Both the position numbers and the translations under genes were made by a program. Below are positions 8,334-17,499 of a stretch of 64,000 nt of DNA, piece by piece; position 1 is the stretch's first letter, and each line of letters starts with the position of its first letter. The notes under the pieces are model-generated. The model had not been told where the DNA came from, made no database searches, and saw nothing but the letters and a program-made list of their open reading frames with translations. The stretch is from assembly GCF_013389365.1 (NCBI RefSeq), contig NZ_JACADJ010000012.1:1-64000 (forward strand), read 5' to 3'. The DNA is from Desulfobacter latus (GTDB lineage Bacteria; Desulfobacterota; Desulfobacteria; Desulfobacterales; Desulfobacteraceae).

Positions 8334-10291
8334 TTAAATCCCCCCTGCTTTTTTGCGGCATCCAATAATTTTCTGACGGAATGGGCCATATTCTTTTGGG
8401 AGATGGGTTTGTTAAAAATTTCATCAATATTAAGTTCCTTCAGCTCAGTATAAGACGCTTTTTTATTGTAACCCGTGGCCATGGCAACAGGAATGTCCGG
8501 TCTGACCGTTTTAATCTCCCGGGCCAATTTGTCCCCGGTCATTTCCGGCATGGTCATGTCTGTTATCACCAGATCAAATGCAAACGGGCTTTCTTGAAAA
8601 CGCATCAGGGCTCTGCGGCTGTCTGTTTCTGTTGTGACGCGGTATCCAAGTCGTTTCAACATCAGGGCTCCAAGTTTTACGATTGCGGCTTCATCATCTA
8701 CGAATAAAATATGTTCCGTTCCTGAGGGCATGTCATTTTTCTCGTTGAGAAGCGATTGCATGGCTTCGGACTTGCGAAGGTACAGCGTAAAAACGGTGCC
8801 TTTCCCCGGTTCACTCTCACAGGTAATATGGCCGTTGCAGTCTTTGATAATACCGTGAACTGTGGATAACCCTAAACCGGTGCCTTCCTTGGCCGTTTTG
8901 GTTGTAAAATAAGGTTCAAATATTTTGTTTTTGATCTCTTCGGGAATACCCTGCCCCGTGTCGGAAACCGCTATTTTGACATAACCGCGGTCCGTTGAAC
9001 CGTAGCTGGAAAAAGTTAGAGACGCGTCGTCATTATCAGCCTCGCAGACATCCACAGTAAGACACCCTCCGGTATCTTCCATGGCCTGAACAGCATTTGT
9101 GCACAGGTTCATAAGAACCTGATGTAAACGGGTGGGGTCCATTTGAATCGACCCATCGGTGCTGATATTTTTAACAATTTTAATTGTAACGGGCGCTGTG
9201 GACTTCAAAAAACTGAGTACCTCATTTACAATGGTTGACACCTTGATGGTCCGCCTTTTTTCTTTTGTCTGGCGCGCAAAGGTAAGTATCTGTTTTACAA
9301 TTTTTTTTGCTCTTTCACCCGCAGAATAAATTTCTCGGAGATTATCTTCAAGTTCAGAGTTGCTTTCCACTTCTTCTAGAGACAGTTCGGTATATCCGAT
9401 GATTGATGCCAGAATATTATTAAAATCATGGGCAATCCCGCCGGCCAATGTTCCTATGGCTTCCATTTTTTGTGCATGCTGCAGATGTTCTTCAAGCCGT
9501 TTACGATCCTTTTCATTTTTTTTAACCTCACTGATATCCGTTGCGATATGGATAACCTTTTCAACCTGCCCATTCTCGTCAAGCACCGGCGTACAAGATA
9601 TAAAATAGTCCCCGCTAAGCGTTTCGAGAAACGTTGTACCCGACGCCTCACGTCTTGTCAGAAGGGCCTTGTTCATGGGACATTCTGATGGCGGAGACGC
9701 TCTGTTATGAAGGACTTCAAAACATTTTCTTCCAATAATATCACTTCGCGGCCGGCCCAGTTTTTTTTCCGTGATATCATTTGCTTTCAGTATGGTATAG
9801 TCTGCATCGGTAATCAGGGTAATCTGACCAATCGCCTTGAACAAGGTTTCCCAGTCCTGTGTGGTCCGCCTCAATTTTTTTTCGATTGATTTGACTCGTA
9901 AAATGGAATTAATTCGAGATAAAAACTCTTCGGTATTAAAAGGGCGTTCGATAAAATCCTCTGCACCGGCATCAAAACCTCGGGCTTTGGTGGCAGGTTT
10001 ATTGTCAAAATTTGATAGAAATACAATTGAAACATCCTGAAATTCGGGATTGGATTTGATTCTCCGGCACACTTTAAAACCGTCAGGATCAGGCATGACA
10101 ACATCCAAAAGTAACAGGTGAGGCTTAAAACTTTCTGTTTTCTCTATTGCCTCATCTCCTGTGGATGCTTGATTTACCTGAAAACCGGCCCTGGTCAGAA
10201 TTCGGGATGTAACAAACAATTCGTCCGGATCATCATCCGTAACCAGTATTCTGAAGAATTCTTTTTCTGTTGAATCGGTATCATCATTCAT
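8330..10291 (-). CDS. REC-PAS-HisKA-HATPase-REC hybrid histidine kinase
   Basis: Cytoplasmic hybrid kinase of 653 aa from the preferred start (MNDDTDS; GGGAG lies nine bases upstream and the start overlaps the previous stop; a longer frame reaches 10327). Order: N-terminal receiver (about 15-130, DVVMPDPDGFKV acceptor Asp), PAS (about 145-260), short coil, HisKA with GTLAGGIAHDFNNIL (phospho-His, NtrB-like 'HDFNN' subgroup), HATPase_c (FEPYFTTKTAKEGTGLGLSTVHG) and a C-terminal receiver (about 520-635, DLVITDMTMPEMTGD). It has no membrane segment. A receiver at each end suggests a phosphorelay node that takes input from another kinase, perhaps the PAS kinase encoded just upstream. Confidence 0.88.
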   Translation of the reverse strand: MNDDTDSTEKEFFRILVTDDDPDELFVTSRILTRAGFQVNQASTGDEAIEKTESFKPHLLLLDVVMPDPDGFKVCRRIKSNPEFQDVSIVFLSNFDNKPATKARGFDAGAEDFIERPFNTEEFLSRINSILRVKSIEKKLRRTTQDWETLFKAIGQITLITDADYTILKANDITEKKLGRPRSDIIGRKCFEVLHNRASPPSECPMNKALLTRREASGTTFLETLSGDYFISCTPVLDENGQVEKVIHIATDISEVKKNEKDRKRLEEHLQHAQKMEAIGTLAGGIAHDFNNILASIIGYTELSLEEVESNSELEDNLREIYSAGERAKKIVKQILTFARQTKEKRRTIKVSTIVNEVLSFLKSTAPVTIKIVKNISTDGSIQMDPTRLHQVLMNLCTNAVQAMEDTGGCLTVDVCEADNDDASLTFSSYGSTDRGYVKIAVSDTGQGIPEEIKNKIFEPYFTTKTAKEGTGLGLSTVHGIIKDCNGHITCESEPGKGTVFTLYLRKSEAMQSLLNEKNDMPSGTEHILFVDDEAAIVKLGALMLKRLGYRVTTETDSRRALMRFQESPFAFDLVITDMTMPEMTGDKLAREIKTVRPDIPVAMATGYNKKASYTELKELNIDEIFNKPISQKNMAHSVRKLLDAAKKQGGFK

Positions 10292-11393
10292 GAGCGGCTC
10301 CCTTTTCAGGCAAGATAAAATGGACATGTGTTCCTTTGTTTACTTTGCTGTTAATCCATATTCTTCCGTTATGCGCTTCTATAATTTTACGGGCGATCAC
10401 CATCCCTAAACCGGTACTTTTCTCACCGCCGGTCTTCTTGATACTTGTTTTTTTGAATGGCTTGAATATTTTATCCAATTCGTCTTTGGGGATCCCGGAG
10501 CCCTGATCTTCCACTGAGAATTTTATCTGCCCGGCATCAAACGTCAGCGTCACGGCAACCTGGCTTTTTGGGGGGGAATGTTCGATGGCATTGGATACCA
10601 GGTTGGTGATCACCTGTTCGATTTTTGATTGATCGATTAAGAGTCGCGGCAGTTCCGGACTCTTTTTTACCATCAGCGCAATCCCTTTTTTTTCGGCCTG
10701 CAACTTGTTGAGACGCAACCCCTGCTCCAGGACATCACCGATATTTACCGGCCTGAGATCCAGCTCAAATTCCCCGGCTTCAATGGCGCTGACATCTAAA
10801 AAGTCATCAACGATACGCTTCATGAATACACAGGATTTTTGAATGGTATTTAAGAACCCAATGTGCTCGGCGTTCAGGTCGGGGGATGCTTCATCAATCA
10901 GAAACTCTGAATAAGAAAGGATCAATCCGATGGGTTTTCTCAGATCATGGGCCGCCATGCCCAAAAATTGATTTTTCTCCTGGTTCAAAGCATCGAGCTG
11001 GGCATTTTTCTTATGAAGCTCCCTTGTCAGGTTACTCAATTCTTCGTTCAGTTCGAGGATCTCTTTACGAACAGTCTCAAGTTCATCATTGTCCAGTTCG
11101 CCGACTGCATATATTGAATTACCATGGGTCTTGAATTTAAACAGATAGGTCTGGGGCAGGCCGTTCCGTCTCTTGATATTCAATGGCTGAACAACATTTT
11201 CTTTTTGTCTGAATGAATCAAAATCAAAGGTATTGTAAAAGTCGAGCACAATTGATTCAAATGGCTTTCCCGCCAAGGTATCGCCTAAAAACTTGTGGGC
11301 GGATCGATTGGCTGACTGAATTGTACCTTGCTGATCGAGAATAAAAAAAAGCAGGGATGACTCATTTAAAAAGGTTTCATAAATCGGCATCAT
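10284..11393 (-). CDS. PAS sensor histidine kinase
   Basis: Soluble kinase of 369 aa starting at the ATGATG directly after the stop of the cobalamin-binding gene (the frame is open to 11555, but that part overlaps the upstream gene). PAS-like domain at about 5-125, coiled coil (130-175, LNEELSNLTRELHKKNAQLDAL), HisKA with MAAHDLRKPIGLILSYSEFL, and HATPase_c (NLVSNAIEHSPP, DQGSGIPKDEL, STGLGMVIARKIIEAHNG). It has no receiver or transmembrane region. Its position between the B12-binding sensor and a REC-PAS-kinase-REC protein makes it a plausible reader of the cobalamin sensor state; that link is inference from gene order. Confidence 0.85.
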   Translation of the reverse strand: MMPIYETFLNESSLLFFILDQQGTIQSANRSAHKFLGDTLAGKPFESIVLDFYNTFDFDSFRQKENVVQPLNIKRRNGLPQTYLFKFKTHGNSIYAVGELDNDELETVRKEILELNEELSNLTRELHKKNAQLDALNQEKNQFLGMAAHDLRKPIGLILSYSEFLIDEASPDLNAEHIGFLNTIQKSCVFMKRIVDDFLDVSAIEAGEFELDLRPVNIGDVLEQGLRLNKLQAEKKGIALMVKKSPELPRLLIDQSKIEQVITNLVSNAIEHSPPKSQVAVTLTFDAGQIKFSVEDQGSGIPKDELDKIFKPFKKTSIKKTGGEKSTGLGMVIARKIIEAHNGRIWINSKVNKGTHVHFILPEKGAAHE

Positions 11394-11394
11394 A

Positions 11395-12051
11395 TTATTC
11401 GCTATCCACTTTATTGTCATTGATTCCAAACTCTTTTTCCAGTAAATCCAGAGAAGCGATGTAGTGCAGATTTTTAAAATCATCCAGGAAAGGCATTTTC
11501 CCCCAGCGAAAGGCTTGTCCCCCAACAATGATATCCAACTGTGGAAATGATGCATTCACCGCTTCAATCTCCTGTTTCAAGGCTGGGAAATTGAAATAGA
11601 TACTCAGTGACAACCCCAGCATATCCGGCTTGATATCCCCGATAAATGCGAGCATTTGATCCGTCGGGGTGTTGGCACCTAAAAAATAAGTATCCCATCC
11701 GTTTAATTCCAGAATGTCCGCTACCATCTTGCCCCCTATCTGATGGTATTCGTTAGCGGCACACGAGATCACAGCTTTTTTTGAAACCCTGTTTTTTTTG
11801 AAAAGATGTGGATAGACCATATTGAGAAGGCTTTCGGTAATGGCTGTCACCAGATGTTCCCGGGCAACTGAAATTTTGTTATTTTCCCACAGATGCCCGA
11901 CCTCATAGAGTGTTTTTTCAAACAACTGCCGGTATAACACCTTAATTTCAATGCCTTGATCAAGAAGCGTTTGTACAATTTTTCCGCACGTCAGGCGGTC
12001 ACCGTTGAGAAGCGCTCTAAAGTAGTTGTCATAAAAATCCTGATCAATCAT
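11395..12051 (-). CDS. Stand-alone cobalamin-binding sensor protein with CarH-type W-x9-EH motif
   Basis: Protein of 218 aa (start MIDQDF with TTGGAG upstream; a TTG start at 12063 is possible). The N-terminal helical cap (about 1-90) contains LWENNKISVAREHL: Trp, nine residues, then Glu-His, the motif associated with AdoCbl-binding sensory domains such as CarH. The Rossmann B12-binding half (about 95-215) contains NEYHQIGGKM, matching ExHxxG, in which the His is the lower cobalt ligand. The residue after the Trp is Glu rather than the His used for the light-state bis-His ligation in Thermus CarH. There is no DNA-binding or methyltransferase domain. It is followed after one base by a PAS kinase gene, so it is likely a sensory partner of the two-component proteins. 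Whether it senses light or cofactor is unknown. Confidence 0.82.
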   Translation of the reverse strand: MIDQDFYDNYFRALLNGDRLTCGKIVQTLLDQGIEIKVLYRQLFEKTLYEVGHLWENNKISVAREHLVTAITESLLNMVYPHLFKKNRVSKKAVISCAANEYHQIGGKMVADILELNGWDTYFLGANTPTDQMLAFIGDIKPDMLGLSLSIYFNFPALKQEIEAVNASFPQLDIIVGGQAFRWGKMPFLDDFKNLHYIASLDLLEKEFGINDNKVDSE

Positions 12052-12088
12052 GAATTTCTCCAAAAGGTTTTACTTGACTCCATGGCCC

Positions 12089-12526
12089 TTATTCATTGCG
12101 ATCAGTCAATTTCGTAAAAAGCGGTATATTGACAATTAGCCAGTTATAAAATGGATAGATCTGGGCGTATGCTTCCCGGGAGATATCGTTTTCCAAATTT
12201 TTCAGCCAGATGTTTAAATTTGCGGCCCAGTATGTGGGGTTAAATCCATGAGAACGATAAGCATTGAAAACCCACAAAACAGTTTCAACAAAGACCTCCG
12301 GCGAATATTCCATAAAGAGAGCGTTCATGAAGCGGGCAAAATTGCGATTGTTATCTTCAGCCATGGGTAAGTTGTTTTTGCCGATCAGCTTTTCCAAATC
12401 ATCTCTCTGGGAAAGTGTGACATTTCCTTTTGCAACCAGTTCATCACATATTCTACTGAATTCTTCAGCGATTTTTTTTTCGGGTGGTATCAACCGGCCC
12501 GCTGATCTCAATAGTTTCTCTTTCAA
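12089..12526 (-). CDS. Conserved-looking 145-aa protein preceding the cobalamin sensor, function unknown
   Basis: Not assigned to a named family. It starts at a TTG with AGGAGAC close upstream. The sequence is mostly helical and soluble, with a tryptophan/tyrosine-rich second half (ETVLWVFNAYRSHGFNPTYW, YPFYNWLIVNIPLF). No signal peptide, membrane segment or known catalytic motif is visible. It is the first gene of the operon, 37 bases before the cobalamin-binding gene, and a good promoter candidate lies 120-155 bases upstream. The aromatic composition and position suggest a partner or regulator of the B12 sensor; that is speculation. Confidence 0.7.
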   Translation of the reverse strand: MKEKLLRSAGRLIPPEKKIAEEFSRICDELVAKGNVTLSQRDDLEKLIGKNNLPMAEDNNRNFARFMNALFMEYSPEVFVETVLWVFNAYRSHGFNPTYWAANLNIWLKNLENDISREAYAQIYPFYNWLIVNIPLFTKLTDRNE

Positions 12527-12648
12527 TGCTTGTCTCCTTATGACAATCTCGTAATGGGGTCAAAGTCGGGGAATAACAGCCCACAAAACAGATTCACACT
12601 GATTCAACCCAAACCACTATAACATAACATATTTCACGTGACTCTAAT

Positions 12649-12681
12649 TGACATATTAATGACATATTATTGTCAGGTCAA
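12649..12681 (-). promoter_or_regulatory. Promoter of the cobalamin/kinase operon with overlapping direct repeat
   Basis: On the minus strand TTGACC (12676-12681) and TAATAT (12653-12658) are separated by 17 bases. Two exact copies of TGACATATTA (plus-strand sense, 12649-12658 and 12660-12669), spaced 11 bp, overlap the -10 and spacer. That is one helical turn, as for a direct-repeat operator. Confidence 0.5.
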
Positions 12682-12690
12682 CACTGGTAA

Positions 12691-14154
12691 TCAACCTTGT
12701 TCTGAGAGTAGAAATGACCGTAAATTTGTTTTCAGGCCTTGAATGTTGAGTTTCTTGCGGATATTATTGCGATGAAAAAAGACTGAACGCTGGCTGATAT
12801 TTAACACATTAGAAATTTCTTTGCTTGTTTTGCCTATTTTTATCAGATCAATCACCTGAATTTCCATTGGCGTAAACTGCCGATACATGTCAGGAACACT
12901 TTTTTTAAGCGGAGACAAACTTTCCAGTGTGTTCTTTTCAATTATTTTGAATATAATTTCTAATTCTTTTTTATCTTTGCAGGTTTTTATTCGCCCGTAG
13001 TACGGAAACACTAACCGGTCAAAATTTTCCAGAACTTGATCTGCCAGTTTCTTTTTACCCTCCTCCCTTGTTTCCAGTAAGACATTAAGAGCGATATTTT
13101 TCTCTGCCAGTTTTTTCGCATGGATTTTCAGTTCAGTTTTGCTTTTTTCTCTTTGAATGAACATGGACAGAATTGGCGCGACAAATTCGCAGATCATCTC
13201 TAACTGTTTCCGATCATCAAGGGTAAAGCCGCTGGAATGATCTGCCAGGCCGATAAGACCGATACACCCCCCTTCTAAGACCAAAGGCCCGGCTAAAGCA
13301 TTTTTGAATATCACCGAAGGTGAAAACCCTGTTGTCTTTTTGTTGGTTGCTGAAATTTTTTTTGCCTTCATTGATGCGGCCCACACGCCTGACCACTTAA
13401 GATATTGATAAATTTTGTTTTTTGTACTGTCATTATAACCGGTCGGCCAGTTTCGTTCTGAAATGGCAGGACAGACCAGGTCACCGTATTTGTTTAAAAA
13501 ACCAATGCAACCATATCTGCAGTTAAATGATTGAAGCAGTAACACGGTTACCTTTGAATAGACGTCCTCTGTATCCTCGGTTAGAAAAACTGATGCGATA
13601 TCATTATTGAATGAAATCCACCGTTTCTGTTTCGTTAATAAGTGTTGGGCGGTTTCTTTCTTTTTAATTTCCCTGTTAAGTTTTTCAGTCCTCGCTGCCA
13701 CCAGTTCTTCAAGCTGGTTGCGATTTTTTTCCAGTTCTCTTTGCATAAATTTGATGCGCAAAAATGCTCGGACACGCGCAAGAAGCTCCCGATTTTCTAT
13801 GGGCCTTGCAATATAGCCATCGGCTCCGGTTTCCAGCCCGAACGACTGATCTTCTGAGCTTGTTTTCAGGGATGAAATAATGATCACCGGTATGTGTTTA
13901 ATCTCTTTATCCGCCTTTAATGTAACCAGTACATCAGCGCCATCGATATCAGGCAGAATCGCATCAAGCAATACCAGATCCGGTTTCAGTGTTCGTGTAA
14001 GGGCAATGGCCTTCTCCCCTGTTGCGCCTTCAAAAACATGATATCCGGCTTTTTTTAGAATACGGGATGTGGCAAACAAAACATCCGGGTCATCATCAAT
14101 AACCAATATGGATAATGAACTGAGATCATTACTATTATCGATATTTGACTGCAT
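12691..14154 (-). CDS. REC-GAF-LuxR response regulator
   Basis: Response regulator of 487 aa from the preferred start (GAGAG ten bases upstream; a longer frame reaches 14178 without a clear site). The N-terminal receiver (ILVIDDDPDVLF, acceptor in LVLLDAILPDIDG, Lys in ARPI region) is joined through a coiled coil to a GAF domain (about 185-335). A second coil leads to a C-terminal LuxR/NarL helix-turn-helix (FTPMEIQVIDLIKIGKTSKEISNVLNISQ... HRNNIRKKL). It is probably a transcription regulator phosphorylated by the hybrid kinases encoded downstream on the same strand. The 164-base gap and the promoter within it suggest separate transcription from that operon. Confidence 0.85.
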   Translation of the reverse strand: MQSNIDNSNDLSSLSILVIDDDPDVLFATSRILKKAGYHVFEGATGEKAIALTRTLKPDLVLLDAILPDIDGADVLVTLKADKEIKHIPVIIISSLKTSSEDQSFGLETGADGYIARPIENRELLARVRAFLRIKFMQRELEKNRNQLEELVAARTEKLNREIKKKETAQHLLTKQKRWISFNNDIASVFLTEDTEDVYSKVTVLLLQSFNCRYGCIGFLNKYGDLVCPAISERNWPTGYNDSTKNKIYQYLKWSGVWAASMKAKKISATNKKTTGFSPSVIFKNALAGPLVLEGGCIGLIGLADHSSGFTLDDRKQLEMICEFVAPILSMFIQREKSKTELKIHAKKLAEKNIALNVLLETREEGKKKLADQVLENFDRLVFPYYGRIKTCKDKKELEIIFKIIEKNTLESLSPLKKSVPDMYRQFTPMEIQVIDLIKIGKTSKEISNVLNISQRSVFFHRNNIRKKLNIQGLKTNLRSFLLSEQG

Positions 14155-14550
14155 AAAATGGTTCTCTCGTTTTTGCATAGGCTAATATTTACTCAGTGTT
14201 TAAATAGACAATTGATAAACGATGTAAGTTCCATAATCCTAACCAAATTACACAAACCAACACAAAAGAACAATAATTTCGATAAAAGGTGGCGGTGATT
14301 TTTCCATAGGCAGTGAAGGAGTCGGTATATAGTATCTAAAATTTTATACTATTCTTTATTAAAATAAAAAATCTAATATTCAAAATAGCTGGATTGATCT
14401 TATTTTTGGTTGACAAAAATCAACTATTTCGTTATTTCGAAAAATAGTTCTTTGAAAAGGTAAGTGCTTGTGCCTAAAAACCATGGCATGTAAAACCTTA
14501 CGGGTAACAATTTTTCAAACATAAATAATTTCAAAGTACAAGGGGATACG
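14155..14550. promoter_or_regulatory. Divergent intergenic region with candidate mla promoter
   Basis: Separates the minus-strand regulator from the plus-strand mla operon. A TTGACA at 14410-14415 is followed after 17 bases by TATTTC (14433-14438), a weak plus-strand promoter candidate. The region is strongly AT-rich. No hairpin terminator or small gene was seen. Confidence 0.4.
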
Positions 14551-15666
14551 TTGTCTGAGCTGAACATTGAAACCGTAAGCCGGACAACGGCAATGCTTTT
14601 TTCAGGACGGCTGGATGCCCCGGGCGTAGCCCGGTTATGGGATACTGCAGTTAAAACGGTAAAAAAGACAGGCCGGGGAAAAATCCGGATAGATCTTGAA
14701 TCCGTTGATTATATGGATATGGCCGGTGCCACCTTTATCTCCCATTTAAGCCGCCTGGCAGGCAGCACACCGGCAGAACAATCCAACGTCGTGACCGGGG
14801 TCAAAAAAGAGTTCGCCCCCCTGCTGGATCTGTCCCAAAAATCAAAAAACGAGGCACTATCCCCGCCGCCGAAGGTCTCCTACATTGAAAAAACCGGTAA
14901 AGACCTGACCACCTCACTTGAAGATGCCAAGATGTTCATCACCATGGTTGGAGAGATCACGGCTGCGCTGTTTTCGTGCTTAAAAAATCCGGGCCGTGTC
15001 CGGTGGGCCGACACCTGGATGGTGGCGGAACGCTCCGGGGTCAACGCACTGCCCATTGTGATACTGATTTCATTCATCGTGGGCCTGGTTATGGCGTTCC
15101 AGGCCGCCATTCCCATGCGTATGTTCGGCGCGGAAATATATGTGGCCAACCTCATCGGCATTGCCATGGTCAGGGAGCTTGGGCCCCTGATGACCGCTAT
15201 TGTGCTGGCCGGCCGCTCCGCATCCGCCTTTGCCGCGGAAATCGGCACCATGAAGATCAACGAGGAAATTGACGCGCTCACGGTCATGGGCATGGAGCCG
15301 ATCAGATTTCTCATCGTACCACGGGTCATTGCCGCCACCCTGATCACACCGTTGCTCACGGTTTTTTCCAATCTTGTGGGCATCCTTGGCGGCATGGTTG
15401 TCATTCTTTCCTTTGGCTATCCGCCAATCAGCTATTATAATCAAGTGGTGGGATTTGTCTCCTGGGAAGATCTTGCCGGCGGCCTTGTCAAATGTTTTGT
15501 ATTCGGCCTTCTCATTGCCGCCACCGGCTGCATCCGGGGGTATCAGACATTGAGGGGACCTTCCGCCGTGGGCGATGCCACCACAAGGGCGGTGGTATCC
15601 TCCATCATTTTAATTGCGGTGTTTGACGGTATTTTTTCCGTAATTTACTTTTATCTGGGTATATGA
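14551..15666 (+). CDS. mlaE: MlaE-family lipid ABC transporter permease with N-terminal STAS domain
   Basis: Permease of 371 aa. Residues 1-95 form a STAS/anti-anti-sigma-like domain (IDLESVDYMDMAGATFISHL), fused to the MlaE permease (about 100-371) with five or so hydrophobic segments and the family signature around VMAFQAAIPMRMFGA...ELGPLMTAIVLAGRSASAFAAEIGTMKINEEIDAL. It works with MlaF and MlaD to move phospholipids between inner and outer membranes. The STAS part corresponds to the separate MlaB of E. coli, so a free mlaB is not needed. Start is TTG with AAGGGGA upstream. The stop overlaps mlaF by four bases. Confidence 0.92.
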   Translation: MSELNIETVSRTTAMLFSGRLDAPGVARLWDTAVKTVKKTGRGKIRIDLESVDYMDMAGATFISHLSRLAGSTPAEQSNVVTGVKKEFAPLLDLSQKSKNEALSPPPKVSYIEKTGKDLTTSLEDAKMFITMVGEITAALFSCLKNPGRVRWADTWMVAERSGVNALPIVILISFIVGLVMAFQAAIPMRMFGAEIYVANLIGIAMVRELGPLMTAIVLAGRSASAFAAEIGTMKINEEIDALTVMGMEPIRFLIVPRVIAATLITPLLTVFSNLVGILGGMVVILSFGYPPISYYNQVVGFVSWEDLAGGLVKCFVFGLLIAATGCIRGYQTLRGPSAVGDATTRAVVSSIILIAVFDGIFSVIYFYLGI

Positions 15667-16409
15667 GCAAAACCATTATCAATGTCCGGCACCTGTGTGC
15701 CGGGTACAACCACAACGCCATTATGGAAGATCTCAACTTTGATATCCAAAGTGGTGAAGTGTTTGTTATCCTCGGCGGTTCCGGCTGCGGCAAAAGCACG
15801 GTACTCAAACACATGATCGGCCTGGTGCCGCCGGTGTCCGGTCAGGTCTTCATCCATGGCGAAGATATAACAAACGCCCGGGGAAAGGCGCGCAAACGGT
15901 TGCTTGCCGGCATTGGCGTAGCGTTCCAGAACGGCGCACTGTTCGGCTCCATGACCGTACTGGAAAATATCATGCTGCCCCTGATGGAGTTCACGGATCT
16001 CCCCCGGGAAGCCATTGAAGCCATTGCCCGGGTCAAACTTGATCTGGTTGACATGGGGCATGCCCTTTATCTGCTGCCCGACGAGTTGAGCGGCGGCATG
16101 AAAAAAAGGGCCGCCATTGCCAGGGCCATGGCCCTTGATCCGGCCATTCTCTTTCTGGACGAGCCCTCTGCCGGACTGGACCCTTTAACCTCCGCCGAAC
16201 TGGACCGCCTGATCCTGGAACTGGCCGGGGCCCTTAACATCACATTTGTCATTGTCACCCATGAGCTTGAAAGTATTCTGACCATTTCCGACCGGGTAAT
16301 CATGCTGGGCAAAAAGGAAAAAGGCATCATTGCCCAGGGTGATCCCAGAAAGCTCAAGGCAGATCCGTCAAACCCATATGTATATAAATTTTTTAACCGG
16401 AACCCATAA
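15663..16409 (+). CDS. mlaF: MlaF-family lipid transport ATPase
   Basis: ABC ATPase of 248 aa. Walker A GGSGCGKST, signature LSGGMKKRAAIARAMA, Walker B AILFLDEPSAGLD and the switch His in VTHELE are all present. ATGA overlap with mlaE indicates coupled translation. The 'GGMKKR' signature with a STAS-permease partner is typical of the MCE-type transporters. It powers lipid transfer by the MlaE/MlaD complex at the inner membrane. Confidence 0.93.
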   Translation: MSKTIINVRHLCAGYNHNAIMEDLNFDIQSGEVFVILGGSGCGKSTVLKHMIGLVPPVSGQVFIHGEDITNARGKARKRLLAGIGVAFQNGALFGSMTVLENIMLPLMEFTDLPREAIEAIARVKLDLVDMGHALYLLPDELSGGMKKRAAIARAMALDPAILFLDEPSAGLDPLTSAELDRLILELAGALNITFVIVTHELESILTISDRVIMLGKKEKGIIAQGDPRKLKADPSNPYVYKFFNRNP

Positions 16410-16430
16410 CTACCATTTGGAACCTGACCC

Positions 16431-17495
16431 ATGACCCGGAAAACCAATTATTTTAAACTCGGTCTTTTTGTCATCCTGGCCTTTGCACTGACTGCGGCCA
16501 TGCTGATTGCCTTTGGTGCAGGTCAGTTTTTAAAGACGGAAACCCTTGCCGAAACCTATTTTAACGAATCTGTCCAGGGCCTGAACATCGGATCGGAAGT
16601 TAAATACAAAGGGGTAAAAATCGGCGCTGTAAAATCCATTACCACCCCCACAAAGGTGTACGACATTGCCTCAAATTATGTACTGGTCACTTTTTCCCTG
16701 TCCGAAAACTGCTACGTGGGGCAAACCGGAAAAAAACCTGAAGAACGTATGAAAAAAGCGGTCGACGACGGGCTTTCCATATTTTTATCCTTTAACGGCC
16801 TGACCGGATCCGCATATCTGGAGACCGATTACAAAAAAACCGGACCGGATGACCTTGAAATCTCCTGGACCCCGGAAAATCTGTATGTGCCTTCCCGGTC
16901 CAGCAATATCAAAGAGGTATCCGATGCCATCAGCCATGTAATGGAAGCCTTGAGTACCCTGGACCTCCAAGAGATGAAAAAGGATCTTTCGGCCCTGCTC
17001 AAAAGCCTGAATATCACAAAAGTGTCGACCCAGGCGGAAAGTCTGCTCAAGGAACTTCGCCAGACCAACAAGGATCTGGGCAACACCCTGACATCCGGTC
17101 AGGTTAAACGGATTCTGGCGGATGCAGGCGCATCTGTGGCAGACGTAAAGCAAATTGTCCATGACGCCAAAGACCCCATTAAAGACGCCCTGGCGGATAT
17201 CAATACGGCATCCGGCAGTTTCAAACGCATGGCCACCGGCCTGGAACAAAATTACGAAGGAAAATTAACCGACATGTCCGATAAAATGGATACGGTTCTG
17301 GCCAGTCTTGAAAAAACATCCCGGTTACTGGAAAACATGATCTGGACCAATGCGGACGTCATTGAGAAAATAATCGGCAATCTGGAGAATACCACTGAAA
17401 ACCTTAACCAGTTTACCCGGGAGCTGCGTGAGTACCCGGGCAGTATTCTCATGAAAGCCCCACCCAGGGCATCAACATCAGGAAAGGAGAAATAA
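16431..17495 (+). CDS. mlaD: MlaD/MCE-domain substrate-binding protein
   Basis: Protein of 354 aa with one N-terminal transmembrane anchor (about 9-30, LGLFVILAFALTAAMLIAFGAGQF), the MCE domain (about 38-145, ETYFNESVQGLNIGSEVKYKGVKIGAVKSI) and a long helical C-terminal region (about 160-340) with Leu/Ile heptads. The helical tail would form a periplasmic tube or needle. It is the lipid-binding component of the Mla-type complex. It begins 21 bases after mlaF and is followed four bases later by the lipoprotein gene. Confidence 0.92.
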   Translation: MTRKTNYFKLGLFVILAFALTAAMLIAFGAGQFLKTETLAETYFNESVQGLNIGSEVKYKGVKIGAVKSITTPTKVYDIASNYVLVTFSLSENCYVGQTGKKPEERMKKAVDDGLSIFLSFNGLTGSAYLETDYKKTGPDDLEISWTPENLYVPSRSSNIKEVSDAISHVMEALSTLDLQEMKKDLSALLKSLNITKVSTQAESLLKELRQTNKDLGNTLTSGQVKRILADAGASVADVKQIVHDAKDPIKDALADINTASGSFKRMATGLEQNYEGKLTDMSDKMDTVLASLEKTSRLLENMIWTNADVIEKIIGNLENTTENLNQFTRELREYPGSILMKAPPRASTSGKEK

Positions 17496-17499
17496 TCCG

